Assembly (NCBI GenBank): GCA_001247695.2
Contig: LGRX02009818.1
Location: 1 to 64,000, forward strand
Reading direction: 5' to 3'
Length of the DNA: 64,000 nt
Source: Cymbomonas tetramitiformis
Taxonomy: Eukaryota; Chlorophyta; Pyramimonadophyceae; Pyramimonadales; Pyramimonadaceae
The position numbers and the translations under genes are program-made. The first letter of the stretch is position 1. Each line of letters opens with the position of its first letter. This document shows positions 13,001-22,705 of this stretch, piece after piece. Below the pieces are notes generated by a model. The model had not been told where the DNA came from. It did not search any database and saw only the letters and a program-made list of their open reading frames with translations.

Positions 13001-13415
13001 TGATTTGATATCGATGTGATGGTACATACGTGCTTGATGTCGGGAGGGGGGATGCTTATATTCCAGGTTCGGCCGGGTGGATGACATCTATCGAGTGGAG
13101 CTTGGAGGAAGACCGTACGTGCTTGTCAAGGTTTCGTGGCTCAAGAAGCCAACTAAAGCTTTAACGGCCGCTTTGCGTGCGAGGCATTCCATCATAGGAG
13201 CGGATAGTGTTTCAAACTGCTTCTACGTATTGGACCCAGAGAATCCGGCCACTGAATTCGATCGAAAAGAACCTTTTATGCTTGCCGAGGAGATTGCTTC
13301 TCAAGTGGTGATTCGAAAGCATCCTTGCATGGAAACCTCGGTGGTCTTGGATCCGCTAGCCGACTTCTTTGAGCAGATTGTCCGAGATGAGAATCCCAGT
13401 GACGATGAGGCATGA
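7083..13415 (+). CDS. TNP2-type CACTA transposase, multi-exon
   Basis: Exons as read: 7083-7508, 7757-8005, 8217-9012, 9199-9667, 9843-10325, 10502-10816, 11282-11619, 11850-12331, 12529-12816 and 13067-13415 (stop TGA). Two N-terminal Cys-x-Cys-x2-Cys units (CKCLKC at ~7788, CPCLRC at ~8301) resemble the transposase-associated zinc domain of plant TNP2. Exons 9199-10816 give the catalytic Transposase_21 region: FYYWDIKDLLRRMYAHPEL, VLLGCADGATVW with its Asp, and WEGVPCYDV. Exon 11850-12331 (NTHLLSHTVDQM, GPVREYWMYVFESYNGK) matches DUF4218. The last exon (FGRVDDIYRVELGG, PFMLAEEI) matches DUF4216. It cuts and joins the element ends in the nucleus. Introns are packed with GTAC palindromes. No disabling change was seen in these exons, though the start codon exon is uncertain. 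Confidence 0.85.
7480..8216 (+). repeat. Intragenic duplication of exon end plus intron in the transposase gene
   Basis: The sequence around 7490-7620 (proline codons ending CCGCCGAG, then GTGAGATTTCTTGCCCGTGC) recurs at about 7990-8120 with few changes. The downstream intron parts at 7640-7756 and 8140-8216 also match (GAGCGTGGGTGCAAGGTGCT-type block). The duplicated unit carries one Cys-rich domain each time, so the gene has two tandem copies of that domain. Confidence 0.8.
10879..11145 (+). repeat. Intronic repeat, copy 2
   Basis: Second copy of the 6769-7030 block, in the intron between exons ending 10816 and starting 11282. It keeps the same order of motifs, including the flanking TGCATATGTACGG palindromes. 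Confidence 0.8.
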
Positions 13416-14100
13416 TAGATAAACATAGGTAAATGTAATTGTATATAATGATCGTTTTTGTTATGGTGAATTGTTAAATTCACACATGGTACATTGTCGG
13501 TACACGTGCACGCCATATATAACGCGCGTGGAGTTACTATGTACCCACGTCGCACTAAGGGGGTGCGTTCACATGTACCCAACATGCACTAGTCTGCCAT
13601 TTGGTACATGACCGGTACATGTGCACGAGGCACCATGTACTCAGCATGTACTCAGCATGTACTCAGCATGTACCGCATGGTACACGTTGAGTGCATGTGT
13701 ACGCGAACCATGTACCCGGCATGTATCTACATGTACCCGCCCGGTGCATGCTGGGTGCATGTGTACTCACTCGATTGCGTACACATGCACCCCGCATGCA
13801 CCGTTCTGGAAGTGTGTGCCCGTCGACGGGGTACATGTAGGTACACGTAGGTACACGCCAGTCCTGTTTTCCGGATGTCCATTTCTGAAGGAATAACTCA
13901 TTTGTTTACATCGAAACTTGTCAAGGATGTCTTAGTCACTCATGGCCTTGACATATATGTGGAAATATTGCACTTTTTTACAACTCGGATTTTCACTGAG
14001 TTTTGGGCCCCAAGTTGGGAGTGGGTAGGTACATATGTACCTTGCCAAAGTACATGCCGGGTACATGCCGGGTACAGGCGTCCTAAATTTGTAGGGTGTG
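13416..14100. repeat. 3' flank of the transposase with GTAC palindromes
   Basis: After the stop at 13415 there is about 70 bp of AT-rich sequence. Then comes a dense run of GTACACGTGCAC, ATGTACTCAGC (three tandem copies at 13634-13667) and GTACATGTAGGTACACGTAG units up to about 14080. No coding region is supported. Confidence 0.6.
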
Positions 14101-14661
14101 AAGTCATTTTCAGGCCCTGTAAAGTCATTTCCAGGGCCTGAAGAATAGTCATTTTCAGGGCCTGAAAAGTCATTTCCAGGGCCTGAAGAATAGTCATTTT
14201 CAGGGCCTGAAAAGTCATTTCCAGGGCCTGAAGAATAGTCATTTTCAGGGCCTGAAAAGTCATTTTCAGGGCCTGAAAACGACTTTTCGGGGCCTTATGT
14301 GAATTTTCAGGGCTTGGAACACTGTAAAAGTTCAGGCCCTGAACTTGTTTTTCAGGGGGATAGATGGGGACATGCGAATATAATTCTAAACTTTATATAA
14401 CACGAAAAGTGAATAAAAAGTTCAGGCCCTGAAAAAAAAAGTTCAGCGGGGTTGTTAAGAGTGTGAATTCCAAAATTTCAGCCCTGAACTTTTGTGGAAA
14501 ACTTATATTAACCATGAGGTTTTTTCTAAGGTGTATAACTAGCCTAGTATAAAACAAGATCAGACCCTGAAAGTCATTTTCGGGGCCTGAAAATGGTTTT
14601 CAGGCCCTGAAAAATATTTTTCAGGGGGTAAATTTTCAGGGCCTGAAAATTTCAATCGTAA
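14101..14661. repeat. Right CACTA subterminal repeat array
   Basis: The array begins with GTCATTTTCAGGGCCTGAA units, including a ~58 bp higher-order unit repeated about three times at 14103-14260. It then continues as AT-rich sequence with scattered TTCAGGCCCTGAA motifs up to the junction with gag at about 14661. It mirrors 1-290. Confidence 0.85.
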
Positions 14662-14662
14662 G

Positions 14663-16611
14663 TAGCCCCCCATCTGCCGGATTTACTCCCGGCGGGGGAC
14701 TGGCTCGAGGCATCTGCAACGCTGCACCCGATGGACGGCAAGCGGGTTTTACTGGAATTTGCACGTCGTCTGCTGGACTCCGGTGCACCCTTTCAGGGGA
14801 CATCGGACCTCCTTGGCGTCCGCTTCAAGGCCTACGCCGACCCGTCGGAGTCCGTCACGGACTTCAACGCAGCCTTGCGGTCCGCAAGGAGGAGGAACAC
14901 CTTGGACGATGACGAGGTGAATGAGTTGTTTATCACGGCGCTAGATCCAACGTTCTACGCGCCGGTGGTGTCGCGGCTCTTCACGCATCAGCAACGGGCG
15001 GCCGTGGACCTCTTGACCATGCAGCAATGGGTGATCGAGTGCTACGCTCGGCACGTCCAGGCCGGTACGCACACTGCCACCCTGTCCGCAGCGGCCGTAG
15101 CCACTGACGGTGACAGCTCGCAGCTGTCCGACCTCACGGCCATCATCCTCGACGTGAAGCGGCAGATGAAGGTCTTGACGGACAAGGTCAACGGCAAGGG
15201 GTTTACCCCGCGGGCGGACAAAATGAAGATTGGCAACGGAGGTGGCGGCTCCGGTGTTCGTTTTGCGGCTGGTGACCTCCCGGCTGGGGGGAACTGGTTG
15301 CAGTCGCAGGGGAGAAAGCGCGTTGCCTTTCACAAAGGCAGCGGCGACTTCATCCCGTTTTGCCAAAACTCGACATGCAAGAAGGAAGAGGCACGCCACT
15401 GGCACCGCGACTGCCCGAATGGCGGCAAGCACGGCGCTGGGGGAAGCTTCCACAGCTTCTCCCTCGGTGACATCGAGAACGACTTGCTGGCGGAGCAGTT
15501 TCAGACGGCCATGGACGAGCACGACGGCGCGCGGTTCGATGCACTCTGCCTTCTGGCGGGGGGCAGGCCGGAGATGCTCGACGGCGTTTCGGCATGTGCC
15601 TTCGGGCTCGAGCCGGTCCGGGAGGACGGTGCGTTGCAGGATTTCCTTCCCTACTGCCAGCCTGTCACTCATATGGGGGGCTTCACGGTAGGTGGTGTTG
15701 CGAGCGGGATCTCGGCTGCCGCTTGCACACATGTCCGTGAGGACCCACCGCCGGCTCCACCGCCGGCGGCAATCACGCATGTTTACCCAGACGAGCCAGA
15801 GGCGTCCGGCGACCACGGTGCCATGATGCCGATGGACCCCATGCACGCGCACGAGCCCGACCTCTGCTTTGCGGAGAAGATCGCGCAGATGGGGGGACTC
15901 TCGATCACGGCTGAGGGGGAGAACTTGGCGATGCGGTACATGCACGCCGAGTCGGAGGCTGGCTCTTACGACAGCGACGCGGACGAGTCGTATGCTGGGT
16001 GTGACCCGGCTGACGGTGAGGGTGCGGTACGCCAGCCTCCAGCTCCTCGACAGGGATGCGGTACGCCGCCTTGGGGGTTTGGCCGCTCTTCGGCAATTGT
16101 TGTGATGGTGTGTGCACTCTTTTGTGTTTGCGCCACCGCGGCGCCACTCTCAACTGCGACTCTTGGCGAGGCATGCGCACCGGGCCACACCGACCTGGAG
16201 GTCGGTGGTGCTGCTGAGGCAACCGCAAGCACGTCAACGTTAACTTTTACGGCTTTAACATGCTGCGAGGCCGGCTTGGGCACTGCGGCACCGGCTGCTA
16301 TTCCACCGCGCCGGCACGGCCGGCACCGTGCTCGGCAGGGGCTTCATAATGCTGACATTGGGCTTTTTTATGTCCCGGCACACCCGCCCCCTCCACCGCT
16401 GTACTGGGATGCTCCACCGTCACCGGATTATTCACCGGGACCTACTACAGACGAGGAAGAAGGGAAAGGTCCATCACACGGCGATCAAGACTTTTCAGAT
16501 TTCTTCTGTGACTCCACGAATGATTCAATCACGGCATCGGCAACTTCGATTTGCGGCACTATGACTGTGCTGCGGGCTGGCACGGCAGTGCAACCGCCAA
16601 CTAGTGGCTAG
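14663..16611 (+). pseudogene. Copia-like gag, 3' portion, interrupted by the CACTA element
   Basis: The open frame runs from the CACTA junction to TAG at 16609 and is gag-like. It contains DWLEAS near the junction, then LDPTFYAPVV, and a zinc knuckle of the form C-x4-C...H-x3-C (CQNSTC ... HWHRDC) followed by PNGG. The same order occurs in the intact gag at 38025-40199. The N-terminal part must lie left of base 1, across the transposon. Unusually for gag, the C-terminal third is Pro- and Gly-rich and includes a hydrophobic segment (SSAIVVMVCALFCVCA, ~16090-16140). No protease, integrase or reverse transcriptase follows before the LTR, so the element is gag-only. Confidence 0.75.
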
Positions 16612-16825
16612 AAAGTTAATCATGCCGCTCCTGCACAGTGAGATTGACCTTAGCTGTATGTGCAGAGGGGTCTGATCACGGGCCGGTCTTATCTTTGCAA
16701 CTCTTGACTGGAAACAGCCCTGCCAGAAAGGATAGGCCTTCCCTTAGAGCTGGATTTCCACCGCTGTAGATGGTGTTTGTTGACAGGTTTCCACTTCGGC
16801 TGGCCGGTCACCACACTAGGTGGTG

Positions 16826-17009
16826 TGCTGGAATTGTCACACCGCTTACTTTTGTGACTCTTCCCGTAGTAGTGTTTATGACTGTCACCCGAACCCGAAC
16901 CCTAACTGTTTATTATGCCCATGTAACGGGTTAACTTATCAACTTTATTACATTCTGAGAAAACTATCACTGAGTGAATATATCCCGGGTCTTAGGGGTA
17001 TATCCAACA
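16826..17009 (+). repeat. Probable 3' LTR of the plus-strand gag element
   Basis: A purine-rich tract ending AGGTGGTG precedes TGCTGGAATTG, and the block ends near TATCCAACA at 17009. This is the same arrangement as the polypurine tract and LTR start (GGGTGGTG then TGCTGG) of the element at 37597-40880. The partner 5' LTR is outside the window, so the limits are approximate. The 210 bp between the gag stop and this LTR holds nothing recognisable. Confidence 0.5.
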
Positions 17010-17160
17010 TAATAAAACTAAACCTAGAACCTCGAACGGTCACGGTTACTGTACGGCTACTACTAGTCGGGTCTAGACATACTCAGATTGGACTTGGGTT
17101 TGAAAGGGGGCCTGAACCGAGACTCTCGGACAGGGCTGCCCAGCCAGATCCCGGCACACC
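17010..17160 (-). repeat. 3' LTR of the minus-strand gag pseudo-element
   Basis: This block (AAACCTAGAACCTCGAACGG through CAGCCAGATCCCGGCA) matches 21598-21740 at about 95%. It is followed on the right by CACCACCTCC, the reverse of a polypurine tract. The pair brackets the minus-strand gag halves at 17434-18313 and 19950-21112. The left limit is unclear because the two copies diverge there. Confidence 0.65.
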
Positions 17161-17433
17161 ACCTCCAATCTGGAGAGTGGTCTAGTCAGAGAGTTAGCGG
17201 TCAGACAGAAAGAAATAGTTAGGGCACTTGGCCCGGCTAATCCTAATGTGCTATTCTGATAAAACCAACTGCTACATCTGCAATCCCAAAGCACAGACCA
17301 GTAGTGCAACAGCAAACTCAAGATGTGAATTGTATAAAGCTAAAACAAATGAAGTTGTCTGTCAAATTGAAACGGAGATCTTGTAGATGTCAAAAGAGAA
17401 CCGTGCACTGCATCCGCAGTGCACCTCCAGATG

Positions 17434-18313
17434 CTACCCAACTATAGATGTACCAGAGCCAATCACGGCACCGCCACCTGGTGCACCGCCAGTTGCACCA
17501 CCAGAAGCCGTGTCTGCACCACCAGACAGTGCGGCAGCCTGGAAGGCTGCAATTACCTGAGCCCTCACCACCGGGCTGAGGCTGTCGATGCCGCTGAAGA
17601 TGCACGCCTGGCCGTAGCACACCACCGGCTCACGTGCGACCGCTGAGCCGCCACCACCGTGCACGGCCGCTGCAACCCTTGCGACGCCGCAGCACAACAA
17701 GATGCACGCCAGGAGCACCACCGGCATGTGAGAGCCAAGTCCTCGTGGCGACACACCGCAGCCCACGATTGGTGAACGAGTCATCAACGGCGCTCTTTTA
17801 TAAGCTGGTTCAATCCCCATGCTGTGAGCACCCATCTCGACGGTGCGAGGTCCCTCTAGCGGAGGGAGCACTTCAATCCCACCCGGAAATTCGTCCGTGG
17901 GCGCCGCCAAGCAGTAGCTCGGCGCGTCAATTGCCGCAGAAGCGGCCACCACCGCAGATGCCGGCTGGGAGAAGGAAGCTTGAACCACGCTCACCTCAGT
18001 AGCTGCCGTCATATCACGCCGCAGCTGCTGGAGCTCGGCCTCCACGTCAATCCTCTCGTCGTCGGGGTCCTCGGACCCACCCGTCGCAAAGCCGTAGGCG
18101 GAGATGTCCACGCCCCGGGCCGATGCTCCGCCGTTCAGCACGGCTGGAGCGCCGTACTGCGTGCATGCCGCTGAAAATGCCGCCGGCCCGTTGTCGGCCG
18201 CGGACTGAAATACCTGACAAAGTGCTAGAGTGTGAAGCACTTCCGGCGTACTGTACAGTCCGCGACCGGTTGGCAGTACGCCGCCGTCGTCACCGCCGCA
18301 TGTTGCTTTCCGC
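17434..18313 (-). pseudogene. Gag C-terminal half (minus strand), split from its N-terminal half
   Basis: On the minus strand this continues the gag whose N-terminal half is at 19950-21112. Removing the LTR element 18319-19944 and one CAAGG copy brings DDCPL next to GGK, restoring the zinc-knuckle tail CPLGGK seen as CPNGGK in the related gag at 14663-16611. Soon after the join the frame shifts. The long frame (17434-18240) then carries a hydrophobic segment PVVLLACILLCCGV and a Gly/Ala-rich tail. Decayed gag with at least one frameshift. Confidence 0.7.
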
Positions 18314-18318
18314 CAAGG

Positions 18319-19944
18319 TCACGAAGAGTGTGATATATATATAGTTAAGATATATATTCACAGCTTCAGGAAACAGTCAGGAACGGGCAAAACGGCTAAG
18401 ACAATTTGATAACACAATTACTCAGGGTTTTGTGTGTGTCGGATTGTCTGTCGGAGAGCACGTGACAGACTGCAAGTGACACTCGCAGTGAGGGGTGACA
18501 CAGAAAGGGGGTTGACTGTCAGTGACACAAAGTCACCCCCTTCATGACACCACCTCACCCCGAAGGTGTGAGGTCACAGGCAGGATGCAGCAATTCACCC
18601 TAGGTCCTAGCTAGTACACAAATGTTACTCGACCCAATGGGACCTTTTTCAGTCCATCTAGTGGCGGATCCCCGCGTGGGCGATGGCTAAGCAACAATTG
18701 CATGTCTAGGTTTGCTAGGTCACAACACAAAACTGCCGATGTCTGTTCTAATTCTTGGTGGGGATGAATTTCGGCGGCGGTGGTGCCCTCGATGGTGGAG
18801 GGTGTCGAGTGCCACCAAGGTGACGGTCAACCAATCCCTGTACGGTGCAAGAGCCAAAAGCGGCCAGGCACCACCATAGCGAATGCGTCGATGGAGAGGG
18901 GGTAGGGAGGTGGAAAGTGAAAAATGCGGAGAGGGGACGTGATTGAGTGCATGGGAAGAAACCCAAAAGGGACGATGGCGAGGGGCGAAGTAAGTGCGAT
19001 AGCACCACCAGACACCACCAGATGGTGACTAGGGGGCGTGTAAGGCGAAGGCGAGGGAAGCGGAGAGATGAAGTCGTGGAAGTCAGAGAGCTTGTCGTCG
19101 ACGACGGAAATGTTGGTGTCGAGGTTGATGTCTGGTGCGCAAGCACCACCAGACACCACCAGAGCGTTGCCAGAGGTAAAATGTCGTTGTCGAAGTAAGT
19201 TCAGCGTAGAATGCAACGCTACCATGCGGGCACGCTGACGCAAAGAAGCCATGACCACTGAAACTGTAAAATCTGAAGGGGAAGAGGTTTGGGTTTGTGG
19301 CGACAACTTAAATTTCTGTAAAATTAACCATTTCCAACGATGAAAAAACCAATGATGGGTCAAATTTCGCGGGGAAAACGCCGGTCAGGTCAAAAACTTC
19401 GTGAGATAAGCCAATTTTGCTGCAGGATAAGTGCTGCCAGCCAGAGCGTAAAGTAAAATCGTGTTAACAAAGTAGATGCGTTGATAAAGAAGTGGACACG
19501 AAAGAGAACTCAAAGGGAAAACGTAGATGAACGAAGATGCGCGGAAGAGATCCGGGAGATACGTGAAGAGATACGTTGAAGCAAACGTTGAAATATAGAT
19601 GCGTTGAAGATACGGCGCGGCCGAAGATACGAAGATGTGTAGATACGTAGATGAGAATAGATACGGGAAATAGCTAAGCACCGCTCCCGAAAATACGTGG
19701 AACAGGCCGATAACCTCGCGAAGAGTGTGATATATATATAGTTAAGATATATATTCACAGCTTCAGGAAACAGTCAGGAACGGGCAAAACGGCTAAGACA
19801 ATTTGATAACACAATTACTCAGGGTTTTGTGTGTGCCGGATTGTCTGTCGGAGAGCACGTGACAGACTGCAAGTGACACTCGCAGTGAGGGGTGACACAG
19901 AAAGGGGGTTGACTGTCAGTGACACAAAGTCACCCCCTTCATGA
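18319..19944 (-). mobile_element. Complete non-autonomous LTR retrotransposon, 1626 bp, TSD CAAGG
   Basis: Two LTRs of exactly 229 bp (18319-18547 and 19716-19944) flank a 1.17 kb interior. CAAGG occurs at 18314-18318 and 19945-19949. Read on the minus strand, the LTR starts TCATGAAGGGG and ends near CACTCTTCGTGA or CGCGA. The interior then starts GGTTATCGGCC, which resembles the half initiator-tRNA-Met primer site used by copia elements. It ends in a purine-rich tract reading CGGGGTGAGGTGGTG. The interior has a conserved ORF (18827-19252) but no pol. The element sits in the gag pseudogene 17434-21112. Confidence 0.9.
18827..19252 (-). CDS. Conserved ORF of gag-less LTR elements, ~141 aa, unknown function
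   Basis: The minus-strand frame from MASLRQRARM is homologous over its whole length to the ORF at 53350-53790 in another LTR element. Shared landmarks are MASLRQ-ARM-AL, LLR-RHFT, a LVV..GA.AP motif and the ending RTG(I/V)G. LVVSGGA occurs twice. Both ORFs are Pro- and Ser-rich with no recognised domain and lack a zinc knuckle. Similar length and shared termini in two diverged elements argue that it is or was translated; it might be a shortened gag N-terminus. Confidence 0.5.
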   Translation of the reverse strand: MASLRQRARMVALHSTLNLLRQRHFTSGNALVVSGGACAPDINLDTNISVVDDKLSDFHDFISPLPSPSPYTPPSHHLVVSGGAIALTSPLAIVPFGFLPMHSITSPLRIFHFPPPYPLSIDAFAMVVPGRFWLLHRTGIG

Positions 19945-19949
19945 CAAGG

Positions 19950-21112
19950 GGACAATCGTCCCACGTGTGGAATTTGTGTCCATCTCGTGCCGTGGGGCAG
20001 CGAGGACACTGTGAGACAGCCTTCTTAAGGCGTGTGTCAAATCCCACTTGCGGGTCAGGGCGAGACCCGACGCGGTAGCCGGAGAGCCCTTTGCGCGTCC
20101 GTTTGGGTAGCAAAGATGCCGCACCTCCTTGGCGCTGGGACTTGATAAATTGCTCAATCCTCTCGATCTTGGCGAAGAGCTTCAAGATGAGCTCGTCACC
20201 TGGAGGCACCACCGCCGATGTTGCGGTCCCGGCAGTGCCTCCCTGCTCTGCCTGCGACGAACTTCACGACACGCACACCGACGCCACCAAATCGGACAAT
20301 TCCGCTAGCGAAACATGTTGCAGGTCAACGAGGCGAGGATAGTGCACCCGGATAGCAGCGTAAAACGTAGGATCAAGTGATTCCCACAGCTGTTGCTTGC
20401 GCGTCGTGACCGTGGGAGTCCAGTCCGCAGCCCTGTTTTCACGCACGAGCCGTTGTTCCTTGGCTAAAATTGGCCTAGGGTCAACATTCGCGGGGTACGT
20501 TAGGGAAGAATGTTCCGCCTGCAGCTTTTATCGAACTGCAGGCTTTTGTCGAACTGCAGGCGGTACGCACCCCTTATTATTAATCAAGTCCACTAGAGCG
20601 CGTCGGCCATCTCGGTCAGAAACAGCATCAGTCCCAAGCAGGTACCCGTAAGCGACGGAGTCAGGTGCGACGATGTAGCCCAAGGTGTCGTAGACCAACT
20701 CGTTGATGGAGCGATGAACCGCTAGGGTGGGGTTGTCCATGTCAAAGACGCCGGGATCCAGACCGGCCGTGACAATCTCGGCCTTGAGGGCCACGATGAT
20801 CTTGGCTGGCCAATTTCGAGACGTCGTCGGAGGCGTCAAAGTAGTCACCTCCAAGTGCATGCCCCTTAATCGCTTTCGCCCATTTCCGATGCGGCCCCTT
20901 GAGTAGATGGCGTTGACGATGGACTTAACATCTTCAAATTTCTGACGAACCAGAGCAGCCGCTGGAATTTCGTTTTCCGCCGGTGCTGGTGGAATGGGCA
21001 CCGGCGGAGTGCGCACCGTCGGTGAATTCCGGATGGCGTCCGCAAGTCGTAAGGAGGAGTCCAAGTCGGACTCCTTCAACAACTTTCTTTTTACTTTGTT
21101 CCTTGCATCCAT
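19950..21112 (-). pseudogene. Gag N-terminal half (minus strand), frameshifted
   Basis: The minus-strand frame starts MDARNKVKRKLLKESD and runs to about 20528, where the frame breaks. A short duplication (CGAACTGCAGGC twice at 20533-20561) is the likely cause. Another frame then gives LWESLDPTFYAAI, matching LDPTFYAPVV of the gag at 14663, and further on CPRCPTARDGHKFHTWDDC, the zinc knuckle. The frame ends at the CAAGG target duplication of the LTR element 18319-19944. Confidence 0.7.
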
Positions 21113-21597
21113 TTTAGAAATACCAATGAGTGGGGTGGCGCTAGGCGGAGAATAACGTGTTCGAAAAATGCGGAGTCAGCGATTCAAGTTTGCACTGAAA
21201 AATAGTCAGGCGTCGGCGGAGATGTCGATGGGAACGTCGGCCGGCACACGGTCCTGCAAGATGTTGAAGTAGCTAATTTCGACGATGTTAACCCAGGGAG
21301 AACCTCATTCCATACGAGTACGCGTCGCCTCGCCAAAACCAAATTCGTAAATGCAGCTCGAACCCCTAACTCTCGGCGCTCAACACGTTATTCTCATGGG
21401 CGCACCAACCACTCAAGCGGTGTCGCTTAGCCAATCATGGCCAAACGATCCGAAGTGGAAAATAAAACGTGGATGGGGCCACGACCTACTGATATACTAC
21501 CGGTATATCTCGGTGTGAGTAAACACTTAACAGTCAGAACACGCGGTATTTCCGTGATAGATAACTTGTGATAATTGATAAAACTGAAGACAGATAA

Positions 21598-21740
21598 TAA
21601 ACCTAAACCTAGAACCTCGAACGGTCACAATTACTGTACGGCTACTACTACTCGGGTCTAGACAGACTCAGATTGGACTTGGGTCTGGAAGGGGGCCTGA
21701 ACCGAGACTCTCGGACAGGGCTGCCCAGCCAGATCCCGGC
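21598..21740 (-). repeat. 5' LTR of the minus-strand gag pseudo-element
   Basis: Matches 17018-17160 at about 95% and is upstream of the minus-strand gag. The full LTR probably extends left toward 21560. The stretch 21113-21597 between gag and this LTR is the expected leader and holds no other recognisable feature. Confidence 0.65.
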
Positions 21741-22705
21741 ATATGGGCAAGGCATACTAGACCGCGGTTCACCTGCTTGGGGCGAACCTCGGTACTTTGC
21801 ATTCCGATAGCGGATCAGTCCAATATCGGAGTGCAAATTAAACAAGTTAGGCGAAAACACACCGGCTATATTTTTTTGACTGCAAGGTCAGAGGGGTTGA
21901 GGGGTTGACATGCCCTAGCGGTTGCGGAGCGTCATGCGAGGAGTCCGGAAGTTGAACGCACCCAAGCTGTCGGGTGTTGTCAACTTCTGGAGGTTAAGGC
22001 CGCTCGCATCCGTTTTGTGATGTTATCACTGAACGAATTCGATAACCATCTCGCAGGTCATGTACATCTCACCACACTACTATCGGGAAAAAATCAGTGG
22101 GTAGGTGTGTTTTCCGTGAAGATGGTGGCAGATCTACAGAGCCCCTAAATCTCATAACTTGCACGTATCTTCTGAAGGCAGTAAATATAACATCTGAGAG
22201 ACTATATGAGGTAAAATGCAATTTTCGTAGAAGTTATGCAGCACAGCAGACCTAAGTTATCGCGTTTCAGACGACAGAAACGGACGAACATTTGAGAACA
22301 GAGCTTCGAAAACAGAAATGCAAGCCTCGGAAGCGTTGACCAAGCGGATCGAACTATTGGCATCTGTGCGTTTATGCGTTACATCAATCTGACGGTCATA
22401 AGAGAGTGCGTCCGATAGCCGTCGCGTCCAACACTGAGCGTGACATCCCCTTAGTATATATTATATGCCCCCTTGGTCATAGGTGGTACCGACAACGACC
22501 ACGACTGCCGGTGAGCTTTTCTGAGCGATTAAAGAATCGAAAACTTTTCAGAAAATACAGTCCACGCGATTTCGCATGAAAGAATCGAGCTGTCGTCGAG
22601 CCTTAAAAAAAAACATCTTACCACCGACCCTTATTCCCTAGCTCTGTGAGCTAGTTGTCCTATCCGGAAACTGTCATTCAAGTCATACATGCATACATTC
22701 AAAAC
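21741..22705. other. Unassigned spacer
   Basis: No ORF, RNA or repeat structure that I can support. Composition is mixed, with no resemblance to neighbouring elements. Confidence 0.5.

Larger units (their letters stand above)
1..14661. mobile_element. CACTA/EnSpm DNA transposon, right part (left terminus outside the window)
   Basis: Both ends of this block carry many copies of the palindromic motif TTTTCAGGGCCTGAAAA (1-290 and 14101-14660). This is the subterminal repeat layout of CACTA elements. Between them lie a minus-strand gene (1273-4300) and a plus-strand TNP2-type transposase gene (7083-13415), transcribed divergently as in En/Spm-like elements. On the right the repeats stop at about 14660. 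From about 14663 an open frame matches the middle of a copia-like gag (motif DWLEAS), so the transposon is inserted in that gag ORF. Neither the exact right terminus nor a 3-bp duplication could be fixed, and the left terminus lies before base 1. Superfamily assignment is firm; boundaries are approximate. Confidence 0.85.

Noticed and set aside
14941..15945. 334-aa minus-strand ORF opposite gag
   Set aside because: Shadow frame in GC-rich coding DNA; gag motifs are on the plus strand.
16990..17010. Exact terminus and target duplication between the two abutting LTRs
   Set aside because: The copies diverge at this junction and no consistent 5-bp duplication could be read.
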